Below are positions 1-7,919 of a stretch of 21,620 nt of DNA, piece by piece (the stretch's first letter is position 1; each line of letters begins with the position of its first letter). Source of the DNA: Alphaproteobacteria bacterium (lineage in GTDB: Bacteria; Pseudomonadota; Alphaproteobacteria; Rhodobacterales; Rhodobacteraceae). The position numbers were made by a program, and so were the translations under genes. The notes under the pieces were generated by a model. The model was not told where the DNA came from, did not search any database, and saw only the letters and a list, made by a program, of their open reading frames with translations. The stretch covers positions 1 to 21,620 of the forward strand of contig RFGD01000092.1 of assembly GCA_003696705.1 (NCBI GenBank). The letters run 5' to 3'.

Positions 1-43
1 ACGCGTTCCAGGCGTGCGCCTTCGACCACTCGGCCACCTCTCC
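1..43 (-). tRNA. tRNA-Ser(GGA), 5' part, cut by window edge
   Basis: Read on the minus strand, the sequence begins GGAGAGGTGGCCGAG at position 43, the usual start of a serine tRNA (acceptor strand, then D-arm). It continues through GCACGCC into the anticodon loop CTGGAAC. The anticodon GGA lies at 9-7 and reads UCC/UCU serine codons. The variable arm, T-arm and 3' end lie outside the window. A promoter-like element sits just upstream. Confidence 0.9.
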
Positions 44-58
44 GGCTCACGGGACGCA

Positions 59-86
59 TGTATATCGACACCGGGTCCCGTTTCAA
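59..86 (-). promoter_or_regulatory. Probable sigma70 promoter of the tRNA-Ser gene
   Basis: On the minus strand, TTGAAA (86-81) is followed after 16 bases by TATACA (64-59). Transcription would start around 52, a few bases before the mature tRNA end at 43. The element lies between the stop of the small membrane-protein gene (109) and the tRNA, so the tRNA need not depend on read-through. The match is by eye only. Confidence 0.55.
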
Positions 87-108
87 GGGCTCGTCGGCGG
101 GGCGGCGC

Positions 109-678
109 CTATTCGATGTCGGCGTTGTTGGCCTTGATCGTCTCGAGCACCGCCGCCTCGTCCTCATCCTCGATGCGGCCGAGGAGATCGCGTCGCATGT
201 AGAAGGTCAGCACGGCAACTGCGGCCATGATCTCTCGGCCCTCGCGTTCCTGAATGAGCGTGTCGCGAAGCGCCGAATCGAGAAGCGCCAGCACCTTCGA
301 GAAATGCCCGATGACCTCGGCGCTGCCGATCATGGCAAGCTTGTGGTTCAGCACCCGAAGCTCGGCCAGCGCATCCGGTGCCAGCCGCCCCTTTTCGACG
401 ATTTCGCCCAGATGCTCGATCAGCGCCGTGTAGGTCGCCGCCTTCTGGTCGAGCAGCAAGACCTGACCTTCCTTGCGCAGTTCAAGTTCGGTCTGGCGAT
501 TGAGAAGCGCAGCCGTGATCAACACCGTCGCGATCGCGCCGATGAAGACCAGGAGGATTTCCTGGCTGTAGGGAAATTCGTCGGCAACGTGATAGAAGTA
601 GCGGAAGGTGGCATAGCCCACGACAAGGGTCGCAATGACCAGAAGGTGCGGGCCGGCCTTCCGAAAACGCGCCATCAT
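109..678 (-). CDS. Small two-helix membrane protein of unknown function
   Basis: I do not recognise this 189-residue protein. Two hydrophobic segments (about residues 12-31 and 41-59) are followed by a soluble, charged and probably helical C-terminal part of about 130 residues, which would form a small membrane-anchored cytoplasmic domain. There is no signal-peptidase site, Cys pair or catalytic motif that I can see. The start codon overlaps the stop of the upstream alaX gene as ATGA (678-675). A second ATG follows directly at 675, so the true start could be one codon later. The gene is last in a chain cysK, mscS-like, alaX, this gene, and is probably translationally coupled to it. The channel gene in the same chain suggests an envelope role, but that is only inference. 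Confidence 0.75.
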   Translation of the reverse strand: MMARFRKAGPHLLVIATLVVGYATFRYFYHVADEFPYSQEILLVFIGAIATVLITAALLNRQTELELRKEGQVLLLDQKAATYTALIEHLGEIVEKGRLAPDALAELRVLNHKLAMIGSAEVIGHFSKVLALLDSALRDTLIQEREGREIMAAVAVLTFYMRRDLLGRIEDEDEAAVLETIKANNADIE

Positions 679-1409
679 GGGGCGGTCCCGTCTTCATCTT
701 CGACGTAAATGGTCACGCGGCGGTTCTGTCGCCCCTTCTTCTCGATCTTGCCAAGGCGGACGCGGCCGATCTCTCGGGTCCGCGCGACATGCGTGCCGCC
801 ACAGGGCTGAAGATCGACGACCTGATCGGCCGTGCCGATCCGCACGAGGCGGACGCGTCCCTGCCCCATGGGTGGCCTGACCGACATCGTCTTCACCAGC
901 CCCGGGTTGGCCGCCAGTTCCTCGTCGGTGATCCACGTTTCGGTGACCGGCAGGTCGCGGGCGACAAGCGCGTTCAGCGCCTCTTCGAGCGCGGCCTTGT
1001 CGGCGGGCGCCTCGGGCATGTCGAAATCCAGACGGCCCTTGCCGGCGCTGATCGCACCGCCGGTCACCGGCAAGGGGATGACGACCGACAGAAGATGGAG
1101 CGCCGTATGGACGCGCATGTGCGCATGGCGCCGCTCCCAGTCGAGGACCTGGCGCACGGTCGTCCCCGGCCGCGGCGCCGTGGCGCCCTCCGCCAGGACC
1201 AGAAGAGCCGTGCCGTCGTCGGCCTTCCGGGTGGTCTCGACCCGCGCTTCGCCGCCTTCCCAGACAAGACGGCCGCTGTCGCCCGGCTGCCCGCCCCCGG
1301 TCGGGTAGAACAGGCTTCTGTCGACCGCAACGCAGCCGTCCTCGACGGCGATGACGCGGGCTTCGGCTTCACGGGCATAAGGGTCGGTGCGATAGACGGG
1401 CTCGGTCAT
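675..1409 (-). CDS. alaX: AlaX-type alanyl-tRNA editing protein
   Basis: This 244-residue protein is a free-standing relative of the AlaRS editing domain. In this family the enzyme hydrolyses Ser (or Gly) wrongly attached to tRNA-Ala, in trans and in the cytoplasm. The sequence shows the N-terminal YPTGGGQPGD motif (about residues 35-44). It also has the metal-binding set: HTALH (His101, His105) and CGGTH (Cys203, His207). The length fits the longer AlaX forms. The start at 1409 overlaps the stop of the mscS-like gene by ATGA, and its own stop overlaps the next gene in the same way. Substrate preference cannot be read from the sequence. Identification of the family is secure; the exact editing substrate is inferred. 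Confidence 0.9.
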   Translation of the reverse strand: MTEPVYRTDPYAREAEARVIAVEDGCVAVDRSLFYPTGGGQPGDSGRLVWEGGEARVETTRKADDGTALLVLAEGATAPRPGTTVRQVLDWERRHAHMRVHTALHLLSVVIPLPVTGGAISAGKGRLDFDMPEAPADKAALEEALNALVARDLPVTETWITDEELAANPGLVKTMSVRPPMGQGRVRLVRIGTADQVVDLQPCGGTHVARTREIGRVRLGKIEKKGRQNRRVTIYVEDEDGTAP

Positions 1410-3736
1410 GTTTCCTCCGACGTGCCCGAGGCGCGCAGGGCCTCGGCATTGCGGAACCAGATGTCACGTTGCGGGAAGGGAATTTCGATCCCCTCCTCGG
1501 CGAAGCGGCGGGCGATCTCGTGGTTCAGATCCGAGGTCACCGACAGGATCCAGTTGACATCCTTCAGGATGGCCCGGATCTCGAAGTCGAGCGAACTGGC
1601 GCCGAAGCCGCGGAACAGGACGACCGGCGGGGGAAACTGCTCGACCAGCGGATGGGACCTGGCGATTTCCGACAGGATCTCCTCGACCTTGCGCGTGTCG
1701 GTGCCATAGGCGACGCCCACCGGAACCTTCACCCGCCCGAGCGGGTTCGAAAGCGTGTAGTTCGTCACCGGCCCCGAGATGAGATCGGCGTTCGGCAGGA
1801 TGACGTCCGAGCGGTCGAAGGTCTCGATACGGGTCGAGCGCACGGAAATGTCGCGCACATATCCCTGGACCGAGCCGACCTCGATCCAGTCGCCTTCCTT
1901 GATGGGGCGCTCGAACAGAAGGATGATGCCGGCGACGAAGTTCTGGACCACGTTCTGAAGCCCGAAACCGATGCCGACCGACAGCGCCCCGGCCACGATG
2001 GCAAGCGACGACAGGTCGATGCCGGTGGCCGAGATCGCGACAAGCGCCGAGACGAATACGCCCACGTAGCCGACGCCCGAAACCAGCGCCGTCCGCGCGC
2101 CCGGATCAAGGCGCGTGCGCGGCAGCACCGTGTTGCGCAAGGATCCCTGCAACAACCGTGTCGCCGTGTAGCCGATCGAGAAGACGAGCACGAACACCAG
2201 AAAGTCCGACGGCGAAATGTGCGTCTGCCCGACCTTCACGCCGGCAAGAAAGGCGGACCAGAGCTCGGTCAGATCGGTGACGCGCGCGCCCCAGACGAGC
2301 GCGATGATCGGCAGAAGAAGGATCGCCAGCGCCAGATTGACGAGGACCGGAACGAGGGCGTCGGCGGCACTCTCGCGCCCGACAAGCCGCGCGTAAAGAA
2401 GGGGAACCGTCCGCTGCACGATGACAAGGGCACCAAGAAGCCCGAGCGTCGTGGACGTCGGAATGACCATGAGGCGTCCGACCGGGACATAGCCGACAGC
2501 GGCCATCACCGGGCCGACGACGGCGGCCGCCGCCAGAAGCTGACCCAGGCGGAGCAAGAGCCACTGCGGCGCCGCGCCGACACCGGACGCCGCGCCTTCG
2601 CCCCGCTGGCGTGCCGCCGCGCGCAGGTAGCGGCCGATCTGGAAGAGGAACAGCCCGCCAAGGACGATCAGCGGGAAGTGGACAAGGGCCGTCGCCTCAT
2701 CCGACAGCTGCATGACCTCGGCGAAGGGCGTGGCCATGAGGTCGAAGGCCACCACGTGCCCCAACCCCACGACGGCCCACCAGGCAAGGCGCCGGGTGCG
2801 CGCGTCAAGCTCTGCGAAGATGGTCTCGTCCCGCCCGAAGAAGCCCCAGGCGACCCATATCGAGCCGGCGATGGCGACGCTGGCGGGCAGAAGAGTCGGC
2901 AACAGAAGGCTGCCCCGCACGCCCAGCATGTCCGAGATCACCGCCGCACGGATGATGAGCGCGACGCCGGCAACCGGCGCGGCCAGCGTGAGAAGCGAAA
3001 CCCCGAAGCGGATGATGGCCCGTTCCTCGGCGGTTGCCACATGCGCCTCGAGCCGGTCGCGCCAGCGCACCGCGATGCGGCGCGCCGGGCCCAGAAGAAA
3101 GATCCCGAGAAGCGCAAGGAAGCCGATGACGGGCAGATCGGCGCGCAATGCGGTCCGCCGGCGTTCGCTGTTCCACGCGTCGCCAAGCTCTCGGCCAAGG
3201 TCGGAATAGGCCCGTGCCAGGTCCGACAGCCCCGCCCGCCAGTTCTGCGGGTTGAGGGGGCTTGGCATGACGCGCAGCAAGGCTTCTGCCTGCGCGGCCC
3301 GGATCTGGTTGTCGATCTCGGCGATCAACCCTTCGGCCTCGGCAAGCGCCGCCTGCGCGGCCTTCACGGGCGCCTCGAGCTTCTGAAGTTCTTCGGTGAG
3401 GCGTGCGCGCTCGGCGGCAATTTCGGCCGGTTCGGCGCTTCCATCCTCGGGGACGGGGCCAAGCGCCTCGATCTGCTTTCGCAGGGTCTCGATCCGACTC
3501 GCGTTGCGTTCGGCCGCCGCGGCGAAGGTGTCTCGAAAGGCAACCAGCTGGGTGCGCAGTTCTTCAAGCGCGTCAACCGATGCGCGGCCGGCCTCGACCA
3601 CGTCATGGGCACGGGCGGCGGTGGACTTCCACGCCTCGTAGTCCACGGGCGCGGCGGACTGCTGCGCGATGGCCGCCCCGAACAGCAGAAGAACCGCCGC
3701 AAGAGCGGCCGCCAGGATGTTGGCAACGCGGCTCAT
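1406..3736 (-). CDS. Large mechanosensitive channel, DUF3772-MscS family
   Basis: This 776-residue inner-membrane protein should open under membrane tension to release solutes during hypo-osmotic shock. A signal peptide (MSRVANILAAALAAV, cut near AIAQQ) is followed by a periplasmic, coiled-coil-like segment (about residues 25-150, DUF3772 type), then a long series of hydrophobic helices. The C-terminal MscS core contains the pore-helix pattern LSVGIGFGLQNVVQNF and the beta-domain entry FERPIKEGDWIEV. The start at 3736 is chosen because it overlaps the cysK stop as ATGA and gives a clean signal peptide. A start at 3952 would add 72 residues of frame-shadow sequence inside cysK. The stop overlaps alaX by ATGA. 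The size and extra helices resemble the MscK/YbdG-type large homologues more than minimal MscS. Confidence 0.9.
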   Translation of the reverse strand: MSRVANILAAALAAVLLLFGAAIAQQSAAPVDYEAWKSTAARAHDVVEAGRASVDALEELRTQLVAFRDTFAAAAERNASRIETLRKQIEALGPVPEDGSAEPAEIAAERARLTEELQKLEAPVKAAQAALAEAEGLIAEIDNQIRAAQAEALLRVMPSPLNPQNWRAGLSDLARAYSDLGRELGDAWNSERRRTALRADLPVIGFLALLGIFLLGPARRIAVRWRDRLEAHVATAEERAIIRFGVSLLTLAAPVAGVALIIRAAVISDMLGVRGSLLLPTLLPASVAIAGSIWVAWGFFGRDETIFAELDARTRRLAWWAVVGLGHVVAFDLMATPFAEVMQLSDEATALVHFPLIVLGGLFLFQIGRYLRAAARQRGEGAASGVGAAPQWLLLRLGQLLAAAAVVGPVMAAVGYVPVGRLMVIPTSTTLGLLGALVIVQRTVPLLYARLVGRESAADALVPVLVNLALAILLLPIIALVWGARVTDLTELWSAFLAGVKVGQTHISPSDFLVFVLVFSIGYTATRLLQGSLRNTVLPRTRLDPGARTALVSGVGYVGVFVSALVAISATGIDLSSLAIVAGALSVGIGFGLQNVVQNFVAGIILLFERPIKEGDWIEVGSVQGYVRDISVRSTRIETFDRSDVILPNADLISGPVTNYTLSNPLGRVKVPVGVAYGTDTRKVEEILSEIARSHPLVEQFPPPVVLFRGFGASSLDFEIRAILKDVNWILSVTSDLNHEIARRFAEEGIEIPFPQRDIWFRNAEALRASGTSEET

Positions 3737-4767
3737 TCGTTCACGAACACCTCGGGAAGCGGGCGCGGCGCCCTGTCGAGCCATGCCGGCACGGGAAGCC
3801 CCTTTTCCTTCAGGAAGGCCGGGTTGAACAGCTTCGACTGATACCGGGTGCCGTAGTCGCAAAGCATCGTCACAATGGTATGGCCCGGCCCCAGCTCCCG
3901 CGCCATGCGCATGGCACCGGCGACGTTGACCCCGGACGAGCCGCCGAGGCACAGGCCTTCATGCTCGAGCAGATCGAATATCACCGGAAGGGCCTCGGCG
4001 TCGGGGATGCGATAGGCAAGATCGGGCCGGAACCCTTCAAGGTTTCCGGTGATGCGCCCCTGCCCGATCCCCTCGGTGATCGAGCTTCCCTCGGCCTTGA
4101 ACTCGCCCGTGGTGTAATAGCTGTAAAGCGCCGCGCCCTCGGGGTCGGCAAGGCCGATCTTCACCCCCTTCGGCGCCAGCGCCATGGCAACGCCGGCCAG
4201 CGTGCCGCCGGTGCCGACCGCACAGATGAAACCGTCGACCTTGCCACCGGTCTGTTCCCAGATCTCGGGGCCCGTGGTCTCGACATGGGCCTGCCGGTTG
4301 GCCGTGTTGTCGAACTGGTTGGCCCAGATCGCGCCGTTCGGCTCGGTCCGGGCCAGCGCCTCGGCAAGCCTGCCCGAATAGCGCACGTAGTTGTTCGGGT
4401 TGCGGTAGGGCACCGCCGGCACCTCGACAAGCTCGGCCCCGGCAAGGCGCAGCATGTCCTTCTTTTCCTGACTCTGCGTCTCGGGGATGACGATGACGGT
4501 GCGAAAGCCCATGGAGGCCCCGACAAGCGCAAGGCCGATGCCCGTGTTCCCGGCCGTCCCTTCGACGATGGTCCCGCCCGGACGAAGGGCGCCCCGCCTG
4601 ACGGCGTCGCGGATGATGTAGAGCGCCGCCCGATCCTTAACCGACTGGCCGGGGTTCATGAACTCGGCCTTGCCGAGGATCTCGCAGCCGGTGGCCTCGC
4701 TCGGCCCGCGCAGCCGAATGAGGGGTGTCCTGCCGATGCTGTCGGGCATGTCCTTGCAAACGCGCAT
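3733..4767 (-). CDS. cysK: Cysteine synthase (O-acetylserine sulfhydrylase)
   Basis: This is a 344-residue PLP enzyme of fold type II that joins O-acetylserine and sulfide to make cysteine in the cytoplasm. Visible motifs are NPGQSVKDRA with the PLP lysine Lys44, the substrate loop TAGNTGI (71-77), the phosphate-binding GTGGT (185-189) and LGGSSG (274-279). The C-terminal stretch LCDYGTRYQSK replaces the PSSGERY of E. coli CysK; I recall this variant as common in alphaproteobacterial enzymes. The start at 4767 has AAGGGA about 8 bases upstream. The gene follows trgB by 54 bases. In Rhodobacter sphaeroides a trgAB-cysK locus contributes to high tellurite resistance, so the same job is likely here alongside cysteine synthesis. 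Its stop overlaps the channel gene by 4 bases. Confidence 0.93.
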   Translation of the reverse strand: MRVCKDMPDSIGRTPLIRLRGPSEATGCEILGKAEFMNPGQSVKDRAALYIIRDAVRRGALRPGGTIVEGTAGNTGIGLALVGASMGFRTVIVIPETQSQEKKDMLRLAGAELVEVPAVPYRNPNNYVRYSGRLAEALARTEPNGAIWANQFDNTANRQAHVETTGPEIWEQTGGKVDGFICAVGTGGTLAGVAMALAPKGVKIGLADPEGAALYSYYTTGEFKAEGSSITEGIGQGRITGNLEGFRPDLAYRIPDAEALPVIFDLLEHEGLCLGGSSGVNVAGAMRMARELGPGHTIVTMLCDYGTRYQSKLFNPAFLKEKGLPVPAWLDRAPRPLPEVFVNE

Positions 4768-4821
4768 GCGGTCGTCCCTTTCCGTCGTTCCGATCCTTGA
4801 TAGGCGAGGCCCGCGGCCACC

Positions 4822-5940
4822 TCAAGCGGCGCGAAGCCGATCGCGGTTCGCCGCAAGCCACATGAGCGAGAGGATGAGGGGGGCGGTGTCGGCCTCGCCC
4901 GTGGAAAGAAGCTCCATCGCCGCCGGGAAGCCGAGGACATGGGCACGGATGTCCTCGTGCTCGGCCGCGGCGCCGGCAATGCGGGCGGCCGCATCGCCGA
5001 GATCGGCAATCCCGACATAGGAAACGACGTATTCGGTCACGGCCCCCGGCGTGGGGTAGTAGCGCGCCACCTCGTGCAGCGCGCCAAGCGTCAGCCGCGC
5101 CTCTTCCATGGCCTCGCGGCGGGCGGTCTCGGCGTGGGTCTCGCCGGCGTCTCGGCGACCGGCGATGGCCTCGAGCGTCCATGGCGCCGGCGCCCCGCGA
5201 AGGAACGGCCCCGCCCGGAACTGCTCGACCAGAAGGACGCGGTCGCGGACCGGATCGTAGGGCAGGACCGTGACCGCTTCCGTCATCAGAAAGCCTGCGC
5301 GCTCCACCGGCGCGCTCCAGCCGCCGTCGAAAAGCCGGTGCCGAAGCCGGACCTCGTCGACCCTGAAGAAGTCGAGGTAGGGATGGCGCGTCCCGAGGAC
5401 CTCGACATCGGCGGCCGTCAGGCCCGAACGGACGTTCTGTGGCGGCGTGTCTTCGGCGGCCGAAACGCGGGACTGGGCACGCGCGTGGATGACGTGAAGA
5501 AGGCGCGACAGCCCGGCCGCCGAGCCGCGGCTTCGGTGCCAGAGGATTTCGGCCGCCGCAACCTCTGCAACCGGCCCAAGTTCGGCCGCCCAGCCGGCGG
5601 CGTCGAACGGAAGAGGCCAGTCACCGCGTGCGCCTTCGGGCACCCGCCAGAGCAGGACCCGGACCTCGTGGCCTTCTGCGGTCGCGACCTCCTCGACGGG
5701 TTCGAGGCCGAAGGCGGCGGCATGAAAGCCGAGCCGCGCCGCCGCGTCGTCGTCGAGGCGCGCAACCTGCCCCTGAAGGGCATCGCCCGCCGCCGCCATG
5801 GGCGCCGCCAGAAGCCTGTCGGCACGCAATGCGGCGCGGTAGCCGTCAAGCCGTGCCGGCCGAAGCGCACCCGGCGCGCCGCCGAGAACGGCGCGAAGAA
5901 GCGGCGGATGGTCCAGCGATCCGCCCAGAAAGACGTCCAT
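4822..5940 (-). CDS. trgB: TrgB-like protein: GGCT-like domain fused to Nudix hydrolase
   Basis: This 372-residue protein has two domains. The N-terminal part (about 1-150) starts MDVFLGGSLDHPPLL and resembles the gamma-glutamylcyclotransferase/AIG2 fold, with GGSL where YGSL/YGTL is usual. The C-terminal part (about 180-365) is a Nudix domain of the ADP-ribose pyrophosphatase type. Its Nudix box spans residues 261-283, with Gly261, Glu267, Arg275, Glu276, Glu279 and Glu280 in place. Arg282 stands where the box normally has Gly. PTPG followed by Glu303 matches the ADP-ribose recognition region. A GGAGG ribosome site precedes the start at 5940. Position between trgA and cysK supports TrgB. Tellurite resistance is the known phenotype of the Rhodobacter homologue; the chemical role is not settled. 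Confidence 0.87.
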   Translation of the reverse strand: MDVFLGGSLDHPPLLRAVLGGAPGALRPARLDGYRAALRADRLLAAPMAAAGDALQGQVARLDDDAAARLGFHAAAFGLEPVEEVATAEGHEVRVLLWRVPEGARGDWPLPFDAAGWAAELGPVAEVAAAEILWHRSRGSAAGLSRLLHVIHARAQSRVSAAEDTPPQNVRSGLTAADVEVLGTRHPYLDFFRVDEVRLRHRLFDGGWSAPVERAGFLMTEAVTVLPYDPVRDRVLLVEQFRAGPFLRGAPAPWTLEAIAGRRDAGETHAETARREAMEEARLTLGALHEVARYYPTPGAVTEYVVSYVGIADLGDAAARIAGAAAEHEDIRAHVLGFPAAMELLSTGEADTAPLILSLMWLAANRDRLRAA

Positions 5941-5987
5941 GCCTTGCCTCCGTCACAGCCCGTCGCGGTCGTTCGGACCCCGCCCGA

Positions 5988-6428
5988 TCAGTCCCACCTG
6001 CGGGCGGCCCATTCGGTAAGCCAACCGGCAAGGATCGAGCCCACGACAAGCGTGCCGATCACCTCGACGGAGAGCATGAGCGCCGCGTAATCGGCCATCT
6101 GGGCGGGAATGTCGAGAACGGCCTCGGTAGGACCGCCGTAGCGCTTCTTGAGCGATTTCAGAACCATGCCCCTGAGCGAAAAGGCGAAGGCCACCCAGAA
6201 GACCATGGTCACGCCCGTACGGATCCCGACCCCGACGGCAGCGCGATAGCCCTTGCCGGAAAGCGGCCCGCCGACAAACCAGCCGCAAAGCGCGGCGATC
6301 ACCGCCGAGGTGGCCGGGAAATACGTGGCCTGCGTGCCTTCGGGAAGCGCCGGGATATAGAGCGTCGCGGCAAGATAGGCGACGGCCGCGTAGGCAAGCG
6401 CGGCGACGAGTCGGGACGCTGTCGGCAT
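5988..6428 (-). CDS. trgA: TrgA-family membrane protein (tellurite resistance)
   Basis: This is a 146-residue inner-membrane protein with about four hydrophobic helices: residues 6-28, 38-56, 64-90 and 110-140. Assignment to TrgA rests on size, topology and its place directly upstream of trgB and cysK, the order known from Rhodobacter, where loss lowers tellurite resistance. The start at 6428 is preferred over an upstream ATG at 6509 because GGAAGGAAGAGGG lies just before it and the extra 27 residues are unlike a membrane-protein N-terminus. The gap to trgB is 47 bases. No transport or metal motif is visible, so mechanism remains open. Confidence 0.82.
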   Translation of the reverse strand: MPTASRLVAALAYAAVAYLAATLYIPALPEGTQATYFPATSAVIAALCGWFVGGPLSGKGYRAAVGVGIRTGVTMVFWVAFAFSLRGMVLKSLKKRYGGPTEAVLDIPAQMADYAALMLSVEVIGTLVVGSILAGWLTEWAARRWD

Positions 6429-6521
6429 GGGACCCTCTTCCTTCCTGACCGGCGGCGGACACGCCACGGCCCGAGTTTTCCCTGCCCGGCCGCCGGACGC
6501 AAGCGCCAAGCGCCGCGAATG

Positions 6522-7763
6522 TCAGATCTCGCGGTCCAGCGCTTCCACAAGCCGCTCGATCTCGCGCTCGTGCGTATAGTGAACGAACGAAAGCCTGAGG
6601 ACCCCCTTCGACGGATCGACGCCCAGCCCCTTCAATGTGCGCACGGCATAGAAGTCGCCGCCGGCACACATGATCCCGTGGCCCGCCAGGCGGGCGGCCG
6701 CCGCCTCTCCGGGTTCGTCAAGCTCGACGGCGACGGTGGGCGCACGGCCGGCCGCCTCGGTCGGTCCCAGAAGGCGAATGCCCGGACGATCCCGCAGCCA
6801 GGCGAGAAGCGGCTCGAGAAGCGCAGTCTCGCGCCGGCGCATCAGACCGGCGACGACGCGGGCGCGGTCGACCGGCTCGGCCTCGGTCTCGACATGCTGG
6901 GCATAGACGGTGTCCACATACTCGGCGATGCCGGCCGCGGCCGCGACCTGGGCATGGTCCGGGCCAGCCGGCGTGAAACGCTTGACCGGATCGGCGGCAT
7001 TGAACCAGTGGCACTGGGCCGGCAGCACCTCGGCCAGGGCCCGCCGGACGACCATGATGCCCTGATGCGGCCCATAGGTCTTGTAGGCGGAAAACAGGTA
7101 GATGTCGGCGCCAAGCTCGGACACGTCCGGAAACCCGTGCGGAGCGTAGGAGACACCGTCCACACAGACATGGGCGCCGACGTCATGGGCCATGTCGGCG
7201 ATCTGGCGGACCGGATTGATCTCTCCGACGATGTTCGAACAGTGGGGAAAGCAGACGAGGCGCACGCGCTCGTCCAGAAGCGCGGCCAGTGCGGCGGGGT
7301 CGAGATGCCCCGTCTCGGGGTCCATCCGCCATTCGCGGACCTCGATTCCGTCCTCGGCAAGGCGCCGCCACACGCCCGAGTTGGCCTCGTGATCCTGATC
7401 CGTGACCACGATGGCATCGCCGGGCTGCAACAGCCGACGGAACGCCTGCGACAGGACATAGGTGTTCTGGCTGGTCGACGGGCCGAACGACAGCTCGTCC
7501 TCCGCGACACCAAGCATGGCCGAGATGCGCCGGCGCGCCTCGTCCATCTCGGCGCCGGCGACGACCGAAGCCGGATAGGGGCCATAGGGCTGAACCTTGC
7601 GGACGCGATAGAAGCGCGCCAGCCGATCGGTCACGAAGCGGCAGGCATAGGAGCCACCGGCATTCTCGAAGAAGGCCTGACCCTTGAGTTCGTGGGACGC
7701 GAAAGCGGGAAAGTGCGCGCGAACAAGATTGACGTCCAGTTCCGTCTGGTCACCGTCAAGCAT
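6522..7763 (-). CDS. Cysteine-desulfurase-like class V aminotransferase
   Basis: This 413-residue PLP enzyme is of the NifS/SufS fold, closest in pattern to the subfamily called cysteine desulfurase-like (VC1184 type, TIGR01976). PLP-site residues are visible: His125 in DQDHEAN stacks on the cofactor ring, Asp202 in VCVDGVSYAPH contacts its nitrogen, and Lys228 in SAYKTYGPHQG forms the Schiff base. Cys366 in MCAGGDFYAVR lies near where SufS carries its active-site cysteine, but the surrounding motif is different. Desulfurase activity is therefore possible, not shown; other substrates such as selenocysteine or kynurenine-like amino acids cannot be excluded. GAGG lies about 11 bases before the start at 7763. 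The gene is first in the trg-cysK direction, 93 bases before trgA. Confidence 0.85.
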   Translation of the reverse strand: MLDGDQTELDVNLVRAHFPAFASHELKGQAFFENAGGSYACRFVTDRLARFYRVRKVQPYGPYPASVVAGAEMDEARRRISAMLGVAEDELSFGPSTSQNTYVLSQAFRRLLQPGDAIVVTDQDHEANSGVWRRLAEDGIEVREWRMDPETGHLDPAALAALLDERVRLVCFPHCSNIVGEINPVRQIADMAHDVGAHVCVDGVSYAPHGFPDVSELGADIYLFSAYKTYGPHQGIMVVRRALAEVLPAQCHWFNAADPVKRFTPAGPDHAQVAAAAGIAEYVDTVYAQHVETEAEPVDRARVVAGLMRRRETALLEPLLAWLRDRPGIRLLGPTEAAGRAPTVAVELDEPGEAAAARLAGHGIMCAGGDFYAVRTLKGLGVDPSKGVLRLSFVHYTHEREIERLVEALDREI

Positions 7764-7831
7764 CTACCGACACCTCGCTTACCAACCACATCCCTGACTT
7801 GCGGTGACGCGCTGCACCTCCCGCCCCGCTT

Positions 7832-7859
7832 GTTCTACCGAGAAATTCGCCCCGATCAA
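7832..7859 (-). promoter_or_regulatory. Possible promoter of the desulfurase-like/trg cluster
   Basis: On the minus strand, TTGATC (7859-7854) is followed after 16 bases by TAGAAC (7837-7832). It lies in the 156-base gap between acuI and the desulfurase-like gene, at a sensible distance from the start at 7763. The hexamers match only in part, so this is a candidate. Confidence 0.35.
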
Positions 7860-7866
7860 TACCCTT

Positions 7867-7915
7867 GCACCCGAACGGCCGGGGCCGGCCGAAAATACCG
7901 GCCGCCGGCGGCGCA
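7867..7915 (-). terminator. GC-rich hairpin after acuI, possible terminator
   Basis: Just past the acuI stop the minus strand reads GCCGG-C-GGCCGG, a short loop, then CCGGCC-CCGGC. This is an 11-pair stem with one bulged C. There is no run of T after it, so it may be a weak or factor-assisted terminator, or a stabiliser of the acuI 3' end. Confidence 0.4.
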
Positions 7916-7919
7916 TGAA

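Noticed and set aside
1469..3841. 790-codon open frame on the plus strand
   Set aside because: It lies antisense to the mscS-like gene, has Arg/Asp/Gly-rich low-complexity sequence, and no domain. High GC leaves few stop codons on the opposite strand.
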